Source of the DNA: Tomocerus qinae
Lineage: Eukaryota; Arthropoda; Collembola; Entomobryomorpha; Tomoceridae
Direction: 5' to 3'
Assembly (NCBI GenBank): GCA_020055645.1
Contig: CM034548.1
Span: 14,322,001 to 14,386,000, forward strand
Length of the DNA: 64,000 nucleotides
This document shows, piece by piece, positions 34,301 to 49,300 of this stretch. The notes beneath the pieces are model-generated. The model did not search any database. It was not told the DNA's origin and saw only the letters and a list, made by a program, of their open reading frames with translations. The position numbers were made by a program, and so were the translations under genes. The stretch's first letter is position 1. Every line of letters starts with the position of its first letter.

Positions 34301-37300
34301 CGCAGAAGGCTATTATTGCTCTCGACTTGTCTTGCATGTTATTACGTGTATTTTAATGTTCCTATTGTGTGTTCGCACTCATACATCATGTTACTCGTCT
34401 TTCGTAGAATCTATACTTTTGCATACTATGGTGTTCAACTATTTGTATATTATACTGAATAGAATTAGAGGTAGGTTGAACATTGAACCGGCAGAGTAGA
34501 GATAAAAAGACCTTTTCCGTCCAGGCCCCCATCGTTTAGTCCTGACGCAATGAGGCGTGTTTGAAACAGACCAGAGAACATATCGCTCTTTTTGAATAAT
34601 TGACGAGATTGACGACTATTCTCAGAATGAATAAGAAATAATATTGGAAAGTATTAAATGGGGAACCTGATAACCACACTACTATTAACCGATTCCATGT
34701 CAAACGTTTTCATGAGAAGGGACAACGAACTTACAACAATGATACTAAGTATTTTCTAAAAATTCTTGAAATCGATTCCTTCCTAGAAACAAGTAAATAT
34801 TACATGAATGTTAGCTGTGAAGCATTCATTTCCTATGAAATATGCTATCTGAAATCATTTATTTCATTTTAAGTGCAGAAACTATGCTTTTAAACTTGAA
34901 GTGTATGCAATTGGTTCACAAAATTCATATTATGAAGTTCTATAAGGATATCCAAGAAAACTTGGTTACATTGCTAAAACATATGAAAAAATTCCATACG
35001 GGATCATAGAAAATTTTAAAAGTAATCTCCATCAATCTTATGTAGCAAGTAATCGTAGGATTCTTTTAATGAACCCCTTGGGGTTTATAAACGCACTTGC
35101 TTCAGTTTACAGTTTCCAACAATAAATAATGCCCGTACTACATCCAAGACGTGGAGTAGGGGACAGAATCAAATGCAGGCAAGTTCTTTTCTATGCTGTA
35201 TCTGTCGTGAATAGAAGTACTACAGGATTGCTACTGTTTTTGTGAGAGGACTATGGATATTTTAAAACAGTATAGCATTTCTTTGCACTTTGTTGCATCT
35301 GATGGTGTAGAATAATAGAGGGTGAAGAGCAGAAGAGTGTGAAAACGATTCATGTTCTTTATTTGGGTTTCCTTCTCCTGTTTATTCAATTAAAAAGATA
35401 AAAGTGTTGGGGCAAGGAAACTATTAGGGAGGCAGCAGCCAACTAATTTGCTTGTCTGAAACATGATCTTGGTTGTTAAGGCTAACGAAGCGAGTCTCTT
35501 CGATAACTAACGATAACCAAAGAATGCCAACAATAAGAAAGTACGCCTTCTGGGTAATGGAGTTATTAATTTGTCTGTATCCTACCCGTATGTTTCTTCC
35601 GTGTCAAGATATAGTAGGGAGATGATGTTGTCTACAGAAGGAGCACGTTCAGCGTTTGGTCGATAATTAATTAGGGTCGGGAAATGAATGGGAAGACAAC
35701 AAGACATCTCATGAAAACAATAAAGAGCGGAGAAGATGAGCGCTGTGTTAAATGAATGCACGAATGGCGACAGTCAATGGATAGCTTGTAACAGCGAGTC
35801 AAGCCTTATTAATTAATACAGTCGACTTTCAAGAGCTCTCTGCTCACGCATGTTACAGTTACTATTATAGTAGAGCACACACGCACTCTGGATATAACAA
35901 TCATGGTAACAATAAGTAATATTAATCATTGCTATTGTCACATCGCAGTCAAGAAGACTCAAAAAGGTGATATTAAGCACAGAGACCGTATACATGAAGA
36001 ACTACAGCTATGTATATATCACTCTACATACTTTATATCTGACAAAGGATTGTTCTGATGCACCACTAAATGATTAATAAGAAAATGCTTTTTTGGCATA
36101 ATTGATATATTATTAAAGAGGATGAAAAGTTATCAGAAACATTTTCGCTATCTACATAATTAGGTTAAATTATAATAAAATTTACACAAAAATACTTTTG
36201 AGATAATTTGAGGTAAGAAGATTTTTCTAGTAATAGCGACAGTAACGTAAGAATAGATAAAGAAAGATGTTCTTTTTCTGACAAAGTTTTCGGGAGAAAT
36301 ATACCTTTGCGTATGAAATCGCAGAAAACTAACAAAGGGATATACTTAGACTTTTCATCACTTCTACCCCAAGAAGTACATTGTAGAGGGTAGTGGCTAT
36401 ATATTACTTAAAGACCAAAGGGTGCCGTCTCCGAAAATTGAGCCCCTATAGTTTAAGAAACGTCTTTAAGGGTGCAAAGTTCTAGAGATAATGCAAATAA
36501 TGCCTAAAAGGCGGTTTTTGATATGCAGGAGAGAGGAGTGTGTGATGTGCCTACGTTGATATGATTAGGAAGACACGGGGATGCATATCTGCAGGACGGG
36601 ATGCATGAAAGTGTAAGTAATATGAATTGAATGCTTCGGATGTTGACCACCCACATAGGATTGGTGTTCCGTTGATAATGTAATTAGAGGAGGAGCTTTG
36701 AGGTTGGAGTGCTGAGACGTGTGTGGCGATGAAAAGAAGAATGAGGGTCGAGAGTGTACGGAGGAAGATGTAATGTTTGTGGAGGGAGATGCAATGTGAT
36801 GACATGATGGTACAAGATAGAAGATAAAGCCGCAACATTGCAGTAAGTACTCTGAAGTGAATCGAGTGTTCCTTGTTGGCACAAAGGCACGTGCCCTTAC
36901 GGTGAACTGGCTTCAATTCTCTGATTTCAGGGCAGACCTAACTGACTATGAGTATGCTGTGGATCGGTTAAATTCGGTTTCTCAGGCCACCAAGTCCGAA
37001 GGACAAATTGGATCAGCGTAAATGTGGGTTGAGGGAATCGTGTTCGGTCTGTGAGACAATTTTTGCGATGCATCGTATGGAATGAGGAGCCCGTATAAAG
37101 GAAACAAGTTCCTTGTTTAGAGACATGGACAGCTATAGCACAATAATGATATAAATGCATGTCGTGTGTATGTATGTGTACCATTAACTAAAAGTAAGTA
37201 GTCTGTAACTCTATGTAACTATACTACGTTACGAGTACGGAAACGGAACCGTGAGAGAAAAGCTGCAGACAACTAAAGGAGAAAAAGAAGCTGCAGACGT

Positions 37301-40300
37301 CCAAAAAATATTAAATGAATGGTAACTAGAGATAAGACTAGCACAACAAATGTATATCTTTGTACACATACAATAGTCACATTTGTACATGCCACAATAT
37401 TCCACTGCAAATAACTTTTCACGGACCACTAAAATCGTCTAGGTCGTTTTTTGCTTTTCTTTGTAACTAAGTAATTAAGTAGGCACTACACTGCGAATCT
37501 CACATCCACATCCGTATACATTGCATCATATAACTATTGTAATATATTATAAATAATGATTGTACTTGTGGTCTAATGTATCATACATCCTGTAAAAACA
37601 GCTAAGAGTACAATGTGACTATAGTATACATCCATTTTATTAGAGGACATTCAAACAATAAATAAATCAAAACTAAAGGAACAGAAAATCAATTTTGACC
37701 AATGAATCCCATTTGAGGAAGATCATGGTCTTCTTTACCTGGTGATAATTTTATGTTAGCTGTGTTATATTGTAATTATAAAATGGCTTTTAATACAAAT
37801 CGCAAATATTACCTCCAAAATTTTGGGTTGCTTCATGGAATATCTGAGATTACATTGAAATTTGTTACAAAATGATGATAAAATAGCACCTTTGGTTAAA
37901 TATGTACAGGACGCAATTGAAAAATGAAGTCGGATGATGTGAAATGAAGGATAGAGTAGGTTAGCTAGCAGGTGGTGTGACTGGTAGTATTAGGAAGTGA
38001 AAAAGTGGATGTATGAATTAGTGGGGAAGGATGGTGTGAAATGAGATGAGTGATGAAGTGTATTTTATGGCGTCATTATCAGTGATGAACTTGCAGATTG
38101 AGGATCTATGATCCGTTTGTGATGGTATATTTTTTGCAGGAGGAGGCCAGGCCAAGACTTTATTTACGACTTCTGAAAACTATATATTTCTTTAAGGCTT
38201 TTGGGACGAGTTGGGTTTGGTTTATTTGGGGCTAAACTGACGATGGTGAAATCCTCTGGAGAGATTTGCGACTGCGGTTTATTCTTAGATATTCCCCCTG
38301 AAAATATACAGCAATTTTCTCGCCAGATAAATAACACGACTTTCCTCTTTACCTTCTCTGATCAGCCATTGGGCCCATCTGCCCTATTTACACTTCTACG
38401 CTTTACGTATCCAAATCAGATGATTTTTGAACTGATCCGATATGTCTGTGCATGCTTTGTCGTTTTCTAGAGTTGAGACAGAAGTGAATGGAGTGGAGCA
38501 GTCCGTTCGTCTGAGAGAATGTTATGTAATGTAATCTCTCCAAGGAACAGACAGACGCGACAATACTCACAAACTCGCTCAACTCAAGACAACTGCTCCT
38601 ATTTTACATGTTCCAATTCTAATATCCATTATGCACGCTCCCCACCACCAACCAATCCATCCTATACCTATACACTGTAAATACGCAGGCATCTACCAAA
38701 TGTGCGGATCACAGAGATATTTATTTTATAGGACTTGCCAGAGTACGATGTACTGTATAAAATTATTTATAATAAAACCGACTGACTGTGCGACTCCGAC
38801 TGCTGTGACACCAACATGCACTGTAATAAACGAAAAGACATACTGACAGACAGATAGTAGTAATAGCATTAGGTATAGCTTACTTAGTAGCTTCATCTGC
38901 GGTGCGCTACCTTGTTATCTCAGCTTACCAAATATTATTGTCATCCTCTCTCTGTCTGTGCTTCCACCAACTCCGCTTTTCAGAGACAGTGTCAAGGTAG
39001 TTTATCTCTGCACTATTTACACCACCAGTCACTCACTCAGCTCAAGACAACACTTTTCCACAATATACAAGTAAACACTATCTATAGGCTTATCCAATAT
39101 TATTATGCCAATCCAATGCGTGGGACGTAGTCAAACCAATCTCGTATAAACCATGTCCGATTCATAGATGACGATTTATCCGTCACCAACTTTCAATCCT
39201 GCTCAAAAATTCAAATTGCCATCATTTTTGTACACCATGCCTTAAAATTACACATTACTATATTAACATCCATTCGTATTATACTGAGTACATTACATAA
39301 TATGGGTAGGCCAGCCATTGATAATAGTGGGCTAACCTACAGAGGTAACCAGCTTATGCATAATAATATGCGATAAAAGCTTAATAGCAGATGAAATTAA
39401 AAGTTCTTTTCAATGATGGGTTCATTATGCTTTCATAGCGAAAAGGTAAATCCTTAAACTGTATTTTGTGGTCTGATTTTCATGATATTTACTTAGAAGG
39501 GTGGGTATATATCTCTTTTCATGCGAAAGGGAGTTTATTTTAGATTAAAGTTTTAAGCGAACTAGCGTTTAAGAATATTTTTGAACAGCAGAAGGGAAGA
39601 TTTGGAGGCCATTGTGAATAGCTAGGATTTCATGTAGACTAAACCGTCTGCTTGGTAGTCCTCGATATTCTGCACTCTACACATACACCACATATTTGTA
39701 TACGAATACTAGAAAATTCAGATTACTATTAGATCATTTCATCCAATAACAGTGATAAAACTTATTAGTCCATTGTTATTAATGTAGACATTTCATGCTC
39801 CCAAGAAAGTTCTTCTGAACTAATTTCATCACCAGATTTAGCAAACACTATTTGACAGGATGGTGAGCAGGTAGGAATAATATTATGCATGCAGAGCTGC
39901 AGACAAAAGTAGCAGATTTGTAGGTAGCAGTAGTACTGAAAGTTTATCAAAGACTGGAGGATGTAAAGACAAATGGGTATAGAAAGTGAGAAGCATCTGG
40001 TTGTCTGTGGTCGCCCATTGGTGCTTATTGTTGAGAGATAGAAGTGAGTCAGCTCCAAATTGCAATCTGGAACTGTAGCATAGTGTAATCTGTCTCGCAC
40101 GCTGGTGGGGGCATAATTCAACAGTCTAGCGGTAGACACAGAAGCACAAACTGACATTAGGTTACATTTTCGCAAATCACCACGTTTTTTGATCTCTTGA
40201 AACCGCAGAAGAAGAATAGTGTGAGTTGTGTCTGTCGTCGCAGCCGATTACCTGGAGAAATGCCAAAAGTCCAAGCTCTCACTTATCTGTCTACATTTCA

Positions 40301-43300
40301 CTGCAAAAATCCCTCGAACAGTTATCACTGCATTTACTCTCGTATCGTAATACAATCACTCTTTCATGGACATTCATGTCTGACTCCAATTTCTCTCGAG
40401 ATACGTTCCCAGCTCAATCACTTTTTTCCTATCCTTCGTGGCAATCATCTCACATTTCACATGGTCACTTCCTCTAACTGTCTTATACTCTATGTGACTT
40501 TTTATAGATACTTCTCCTGACTTTTGTTCTATAGGGTCACTCATTTCTATGCCGTCTACACAATGTAGCTTCTAATTATAAAGACTGGTGGACATATACA
40601 ATTACAGTTCGTATACATGATAATTCGTAGCAATTTAATAGGGTATTAAATATGAAGAAATATTATAGCGTAGAAAGTGAGACTCTCACCAAAAAGGGGA
40701 TTTAGCAATTTGGCAAGTGACAGAAGCAAGATAACATAATTAATGTAATTCCCGATATTTATTCGTTAGAAGTGAGGAAATCCTCCATGTAAAATAATGT
40801 TACTTTTCATTCATTTCACGCAAACCTTAGACGGAAATATGATTGGCCACTGAAACGCAATAAACGCATTTGCGAAGCTTTTCATTCACTAACATATGTA
40901 ATTGCAATAATAATAAAATAATGTGCTCATTGCCCTATTAGTTAGAGTCAATAGAAGGCTTTATGGAAGGTAACCCTAATTTTAGTAATTTTAAATCCTT
41001 TTATTTGTGGATCGATCCTGTTTGATCAATACAATTGAATGGTACCAAGGCGAGACACATAAATTGAGTATATTACACCCTTAACTTATCTTTCACCTAC
41101 GCCCGCACGTTGCACAGTCACGTACATATATATCAGTCACCAATAAAATCTGATAGTTGTTTCCTCCCAAACGTTCTCATCAAATCGGGGGAGAAAGACA
41201 TTTAAAATTCGTTTAATAATCTCACTCTGTCGACCAAATACAGAAAAACTGACTGAAATGAATATCTATCTATTCCTCGTATAAAATTCAGAATCCAGGA
41301 AGAGTGAATACACGAACTTTACCCTAGTCGATTTAACTCTATTTAACTGCAAATGTCGAACAGAATTTTGGCACACTTAGGTGTAGTACTATTTCATAAA
41401 TGAAGCAAGACAACCAATATGCCATTCTACAAGATTCGGTACGCCACTAGCTTATCGTAAATCTTTAGATGAAATTGATGTTTATATAGGGTTTAGAATA
41501 CCGACTGATTCAAATACATAATTGCCCAACAAGATTACATCTTATACACAAGGCAGTCTATCTCATCTTATGTTTTTGCTACTCTGTAAAAATTCAATGA
41601 AATTGTGCTTTTCATGGAGGTCAAAGATCGTTAATTAGAAATTAGAAGATTTCCTTTGCCTGTGAGACTGTGAGAGTATGGTTTCATAACATGGATGTAA
41701 CAATATTTAGCTAACCTAATAATAGACATAAATTCGTACATTGATTATTGCGTTATGGGTTAGTTGACTTATATTCATAATTGTACATGCGACTGATTTT
41801 AGTATAGGTATTAATAGAAAATGATTTTGTGAGTAGTGTCTGCTTTGCACAATGCTCCATGTTAGACACTTGAAGATGAGAAAGTAGTTTCCAAGTAATA
41901 TTTCCTGCATCAGTTATGTGTTCCTATCAAAATCCTAACGTTAAATTAAGCATAAAAATTTATGTGTATTCTCATTTAATTTCTCAAAGCTCTGAATGTT
42001 TTTATATGCACATTTTATGTGCAGTTAAGTCATATTGTCCCTTTTACACATAAAACGTTGTTAACGAAGCATATTAGAGTTATGTGGATGTTCTCACTTA
42101 AAAATGACATTTCATTGCAAACACAAAACTGTGAATAGAATACGTTTCCGTGTAGTCTATCTCTATACAGCTCTGTCATCATAATCATGATTCATGAGAT
42201 GATGACATTTTTGTAGAGTTTTAACATTTAACTTGTACATCGCTGCGATTTTGCAGAAAATGGTGAACTCTCACTGCAGAATGCGACTTATTTGCACATT
42301 GGCGCAGCATAGTTTTGTACTCAATTTCTGAGATAATATGATGATACATGAGTTTCTGTCAGTTCTCACTCAATAGTCAGCACCTCTTCCCTTCTTCCTA
42401 GTACAAAACTCTTGCTAAGCATAACTCACTTTTCCCATTAGTTAAACCATCAGTCGCATGATCTATGCCATGAATGTGTTACAACTCCTAATTGAGTTTT
42501 ATCGCACATCGTGGATTTTAAACATAACTGCTTTCATTAGACTCTTCCATTATTTATTGTTATTAAACCAAGTTACTAATAATAACGTTGCTAACCATAG
42601 CCATAAAATAGTAAGATCCTTCTTGTTATCGTTAAAAGATTTTGTTGAAAAAATAAGTGCTAATTACTGAAATTCATCCTTAACTTTTTTAAACATCATT
42701 CTGTCTCAAGAACAGAATACGCACACAGAGACATGTACTCTCTGATGAGAGGGGGATTTTTTAAGAAGTCAAGTTGCATAAATGCTGTAACAGGATGATC
42801 GTTCTTTTATCTATTCATAGCTTCTCGTCATATAATATACAATTTATAATCTCTTGACATTTTTGGAAAACATGGGATTAACATTGGCAATAGAAAACAC
42901 AGATAATAATAAAATGTTAGGAATTGTATTCCAACTTACTTCACAAGACTAAAGAATATCTCTCTGTAAGTACCTAGTAAATACTTTACATAAAAGGAAT
43001 AGTAATTAGCGAGTTTTTGTTTGCTAAACATGAATGACTTATTTCGGGCTGTCAATAAAACCACATTATTTGCACTAATAGAGCATAACGCATGTACATA
43101 TTACATTTTAAATCATTTGTTAAATTTGGTTTCCTATTTCCCTTGCACCACCATGTCTAATGCCTACCCAATTTCCTGTGTCCTTAAACACGACAATATT
43201 AATGTTCATGTTCATAGCAATGAGCTAAATGTTTACTCAAGTTGATTGGATTTACCAGATTTCTCCATTGCCAACTCAATTTTTTCTTGATTTCTTATTA

Positions 43301-46300
43301 GATGGATGGTGTTGGTATATTTTGATTATTATCATATAATAAAAATAACATAAAAAGTTACTGAATTTTTATTACTAGTGATAGTATGTTTTAAGTGATA
43401 CATTGACTTTAGTTTTTTATATACAAAAAAGTAAAGTTCATTGTCCTACGTATGCAAACATTTAGTAGGACATTTCTTTATAATGATGAATTACTTAAAA
43501 CATTTTCAATTGTGACTATCAGAATCTTGATGTAAAATTTGTAAAATTGCCTAATTTTCGAGTGTATTTGCTTGCAATTAAGTTTGCAATTTGTATTTAG
43601 GTTGCACTTTTAGAAAAGCAAAAAGAGGTCAAAAATCGTAGGCGGGACAAAATTAAGCTGTCATACAAACTGTGGAAAAAACGTCCTGTTAATAATGTCT
43701 AAGCCAATTGATATGATATATTTGTAACTGGTGTGGAAAATGATACCTACAAAATTTTACAGATGTAAATGTAAATGGGCACCCTGTGGATATGTAATGA
43801 TTTGTTGTGCCAGAAAAAGTGGCTTGTAGTAAATTGGATATAAAAGGATTATCTTATCAGGCATTCTCTTTCCGGCACTATTTAATTGTCGGCACACATT
43901 TAGGAAATATGATATTGGTTCCTAATAATTCCATGATGAAGTATACGTTACAGTTGCAATATAATATAGCTAGAACTAGAAACACCTATGTAGAGTATCT
44001 GTAAATATTGTCACAAGGAATCCATAATAAAGTTGATGTAATATGCAAAGGTACAAGTGTGCCGATGGTATCAATATTGAACCAGATTACTAGTCGGCTA
44101 TTTTTGACTTGACTCATCCTCTTTGTAGTTATTGGTGACTTAACACCTTCGTCTACATATTCTCATCTATTATACCATATGTATCGACTCAGTTGCATTT
44201 GAATCTCCAAATATATTAACTAGGTATATATGAATGCACAATGTGGCTGTACATTTTCATGTCAGTATTATATGCAAGTTCAGTCATTCAGAGATACATA
44301 CAGGAGACTAACAGACGTCCACTATGCATTACACCATATACTAAAGATGTCAATTTATGATAGTTGTGATATGGGACGTATGTACTTTTAAGGAATCTCC
44401 CGCTCTGTTGTGTAACTTATGTTAAGTTCTTGTTCACACAATTACTATCTGTATAGTAGATAATATTGACTTTTCTATATCTGGTCTCTCATTCATAACT
44501 CAGTCGTGTAAGCTCAGATATCCGATGAAATGAGAGAAGCGTTTTTATGAGATGTGTAGTAATTGTGAGTCAGTTGGCATGCAGCCTGTGTCCATAGAAC
44601 ACAAGGCATGATTGACACGAAGATTACACGGTTCACTTATTAATTGATTCTATACACTATAGAGTGCATTAAATTGTGATAAGACATTTTATGCAGACAT
44701 TGACATACCTATACAGGTCATAGCTACCTAAGAAAATAGAATTTGAGTTGTTCTTCTAGCACAGCATTACCTATACTTAAAATGTGTACCTACTCCATTG
44801 TTCGTTGTACATGCATTCATTAATATTGTTATTACATTTGTACTTCAGCAGATAGATTCAAAAGTAGAGACGGAGAGTCATCTAATACGGTGGGATATAT
44901 AGTAGCTGAGGAAAAGGAGACTATTGAACTGGTAGCAGTGACAGGGCTACTAAAAATGAGTGAGGAGAACACGGTCATCAATTACCTGACTATCATTTTG
45001 TGTCACTATCAGTTCGACTTGCATGGACTCTGTCCGTCAGTTTGACTCTGGCAGTCTGCTAGTCTTTGTGGGACTTTAACATTTGTTCTGTGATCGATAG
45101 CAGTGAATTAATTATGTTTCGGCCAGTCAAAAGACATTATTATGACCCATCCACATTTCCTTGTCGGTGTTTTAACTCTTCTTCTTGCTCATCTTGCAGG
45201 TTCTGTCCTACTGCTTCCTTATTACTGATCTATAAGAGTACAAATGTATCCACGCTTCTTCTTTGTAATAGAATACCTACTAAACCTTGGTCTACCCTTC
45301 TACTTAAACATTTCTTATTGCCCCAGTGTAAATGCTATTGAGTGAGACCCTGACATGTCATTATGTAATTCCTTTTTTTAATTTTTACAGTTGGCGGTCC
45401 AGAGTTCGTTCAGTTGGATCTTTTTGACAGTCTTCATCTGCACAATAGTACCTACCAAGGAGTTTCTCTTGGCATGGGAGTTCACACGCTTAGTCCTGGA
45501 GTTATCTTCACGGGTAATCTTGAGACATGAAATGAATCTCTATTCAATAATTTTGCAATTTACATTTATTTGGTCATTTCACAATTAATTTTATGTATAT
45601 TAAAAGAAAATGATCATAAAAATATGTTTGATTTGAAATTGATTTCTGAAAAGAGTTTATATGCGGTGATTGCAGGTGATTACCGAGAGATGATGATCAC
45701 AGGTGACTGGATAGAAGGAATCCGTACTCATTTAGCGGAGATCGGTGCCAATGAGTTCACGATCTCAGCCATTGTTAAGCAGAACCCTAATAATGTGGGA
45801 ACCTTATTAGCATTTTCTAGAGGCCTACTTAGGTGAGTTACATTTTTTGGCTCCCTCCGATACAGATGCTTACCTGATATTTATTGCAAAGGGCCCGATT
45901 GAATTGCAGAATTGATCGTTAGATATATTTATGCCATACAGTCAATGATTTCATTATCCCTAATGGCTTGGTTGTAACTAAGTAGTTATTTGCATGTTTT
46001 CTAGTCACGATAGAAAGCAATATTATAAAAGCAGTTCAAAGCCTTCCAAAAATGAAACGATACTCAAAACTCTTGAATGCATACATTTTTGGTAACTTTA
46101 AATGGTTGTAATACGTTACTCTTTTCTTATATTTACTTACACCCACAAATAAGTTGAACTGTAAAATATACAAATCACTTGTAATTTAATTTTTAAAGTG
46201 TACAATTATAAATTGTTCCATGTCATGTACAAATGGGTAAATATGTTTGTATGTGAATAAAAAGTAAACAAGTGTGTGCGTTTCAAATTCTCAAAGTTTG

Positions 46301-49300
46301 GAGTCATCATTTTTGAAGCAATTCCTTGTGCGCCAGATAGAATCTATAACTACATAGGAATAATACAAAAAGAGTCAAAGGAAAAGAATTTTGATAAAAA
46401 GCTGACTCATATTTTAATAATTGATTTGGCAGTGCATTAGAGATTCAGTCGAGTGGTCGCAAAAATGAGTTGAGGGTCATTTCTGGCTCGACAGTCGAAA
46501 CATTCCCATTCCGCTTGGCAGACGGAAGTTGGCACCGTTTGGCCATTTCGTTCTCTGCCTCGCAAGTGGACATCCTAGTCGACTGTTCGCCTACTTATAG
46601 ACGGGTACTAAAGTTCGACCCTGCCACTGCCATATTCGATGCTAGAAACATATCCATTTGGATTGGTCAAAAAACGACTTCTCATTTCTTATACCAGGTG
46701 AGTTAATGCTTTTCTGTTCTCACCGAGCAATAATGCAATGTCCTTCTTTTCCCACTGATTCATTGCCCTTAAACTTAGTGGATGCATGTCATGTACTTGC
46801 TCCCCATATCCTAATTGGTAACGTTATACTAATAATACTAATATATTATGAATCAGTCTACCTAGATTCCTATACTGTGGGAGTGTATTACAAATAGTTA
46901 ATATAATAGAATGCGTTCCCGCATTGTTTATTCATTTGTTTATATTGTTTAGCTATTTGTAATACTTATGTATTCTCTCTATTAAAACAGGTATGTATTA
47001 GGGAGTGTTTCTTCTACAAATTGGATTTTCATGCTTCACATGAATATCACTCATGGAGTCCAATCGATGAAATAAATACCTACCTATGCATTGTACTTTG
47101 TCCATTAACTTTCTCTTGAGCTATTTATATTGGTAATATTGTGCAAGTTGGTCGAATCGTAGATTCCATGCGATTATACCACAATGCCGGCTTTCCTTCC
47201 TTGCGGTGTACACTCCGCACATAAATATTTAAGCGATACTACTACAGTATTTGAAAATTGTCAATATATTGGGTTTAATGCACAAACGATGGGGAATTGA
47301 TGAATTTTATTTGAATAGGGCGTGATGCAAGACTTGCGACTCACATTTGGTCCATTCGGTTACTTGTCTCAATGTCCACAAATGGATAGTCAATGCCCGA
47401 CTTGCAGCGAGTACACTGCCTTAAAAATATCCTTCGCCTCCCTTCAGTCACAAATTCAGCTCCTCACCGAACGTGTAAGTTTAACTAAACCAATGCTTTT
47501 TAAAGATGTATGTGGAGCTAAGGTCTTACTACTGCGATTTAAGACGGATGAGGTTAGGCCATTTGGCAATGTTAAAAGACCGGAAGATAATCTCTACGAA
47601 AGCTGAATGAATTTCTGAATTTTCCCCGATTTTTAGTTGTCCACTGGGACTGGGAATGCCTACACTTTAACTTTAATAAATGAATTAATACGGTGTACCT
47701 ATGTACATTTGTTTAGATGACGATATTTTCCCAATAATATTATTCACTACTTACTCTGCCATTGGGCGTCCACTATCCTAATGCCAACTTTAACCTTGAT
47801 TCTCCTTTAGTGTAGAATCGGGATTTTGTTACTTTTGGCGTCAAATGTTTTAGAATCAATAAAATTTACCCATAGGGACCAACATTATAGTATTTCTGGA
47901 AAAATAGGTAAAAGTAAAATAGGTATTAACACTGCTACCTTTATCATTTGCATCGTATGCCATCTGCAATAATAGCCTTTCTATTTAACTGAAAAATGTA
48001 GTGTCACATAGCTATATACTAAAACTGCAAATAATAACTGAAATGCAGCACTATTTACTTCTATGAATTATTGTGTCTCAATAGATATATTCAATAGCTT
48101 CTAAAATATAGATCTATTCAGGCAATAAAATTACAATTACAAAATGTCACAGTCAGCTTAATGGCATTTGCAAATACTTAAATAGTATTGATGCAATGCA
48201 TAATTGCACTAATGTGAGCAGGTACTTATTTACAGGACAGTGACATCAAAAGGATCCCTACCAAGCTACAATTTATGTACTAGTTTTATCGTTCAAATTG
48301 GATCTTATGCCATTAAACAGTGTAATAGACTGTATTAAATGGCTTTCAGGTTATGTTCATTGTATGTAGAGTTTATCCATTGACGACCGTTTAGCAGACA
48401 TAGAAATCGGTAACCTTTCAGTTAGAACTTGTAATCTGTCATTTTGCTATATATAGTAAATTCTAGCTCATGTTCGTGCTTATCTTTATTGAATTCCCAC
48501 TAGTATCAATACATTATCCTTAACAATCGTGCAATAACCCAAAAACTGGAAGCCTTCTTTACATATAGTCGTTTCATACTTTAAAATTCACAAGTTTGCT
48601 TTCCTATTCAACGGGTATGTTCATTCAATTTACGATTATAGGAAAGAAAGGTCTGTAATATTAATAAGTGCTCATTGTCTTTGACTTTCTTCTCGTAGTT
48701 TACGTTTTACTAGTTTGTTTAGAGCACGCCGGTACGGGTACGTGTTTAGACACATTTCCATAGACTACTACTTTACTACAAGAAAATGTTACGACAGTCC
48801 CAAAGTAAACTTGCGTGGCCTGGAAAAAGTGAGCTGTGCAGTCTTTCTTAATGAATGCCCCTACATTTCAGTCCAACATTATGAATTCAGTTTGCCGGCT
48901 CTTGCAGTCGTTAATATTTTATAGTGGATTTGCCGGTAAATATGTGTTTAGTATTGGAAGGTGATTTAGTGACATAGAGTATTATGATACTGCTCTTTTC
49001 TGTGATAAGTAAACGGGATACACCTAAGTGGTGTAAGTGGTATTTAAAATCCAATGATATGAATATATTTAATAAAGTATTCTCTAACGTTCATATTGCT
49101 TAACAGCTTAACCAAGCAGAAGCGCGTCTAACTAATGTAGAACAATGTGAATGCCAGAAATCATGTCGTGTCAATGACACTTCTGTCTTCGGGGATGGAT
49201 CCACGTGGCAACAAAATTGTGACTTATGCACATGCAAGGTTAGTGAACAAATATTTTCTACATCAAAATGTTCTATAATATAATGTATATCAATATACGG

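Noticed and set aside
36551..36916. 121-codon minus-strand open frame, with two more overlapping frames open
   Set aside because: No recognisable domain, no splice context, inside NELL intron 1, and overlapping frames are open at the same time, as happens in stop-poor non-coding DNA.
38201..38470. 89-codon plus-strand frame with fairly protein-like content (CDCGLFLDIPPENIQQFS)
   Set aside because: No family recognised and no matching splice partners; could be a degraded fragment but cannot be supported.
39765..40175. 136-codon minus-strand open frame
   Set aside because: Peptide composition is irregular with no domain, and a second frame is open on the same strand; judged chance.
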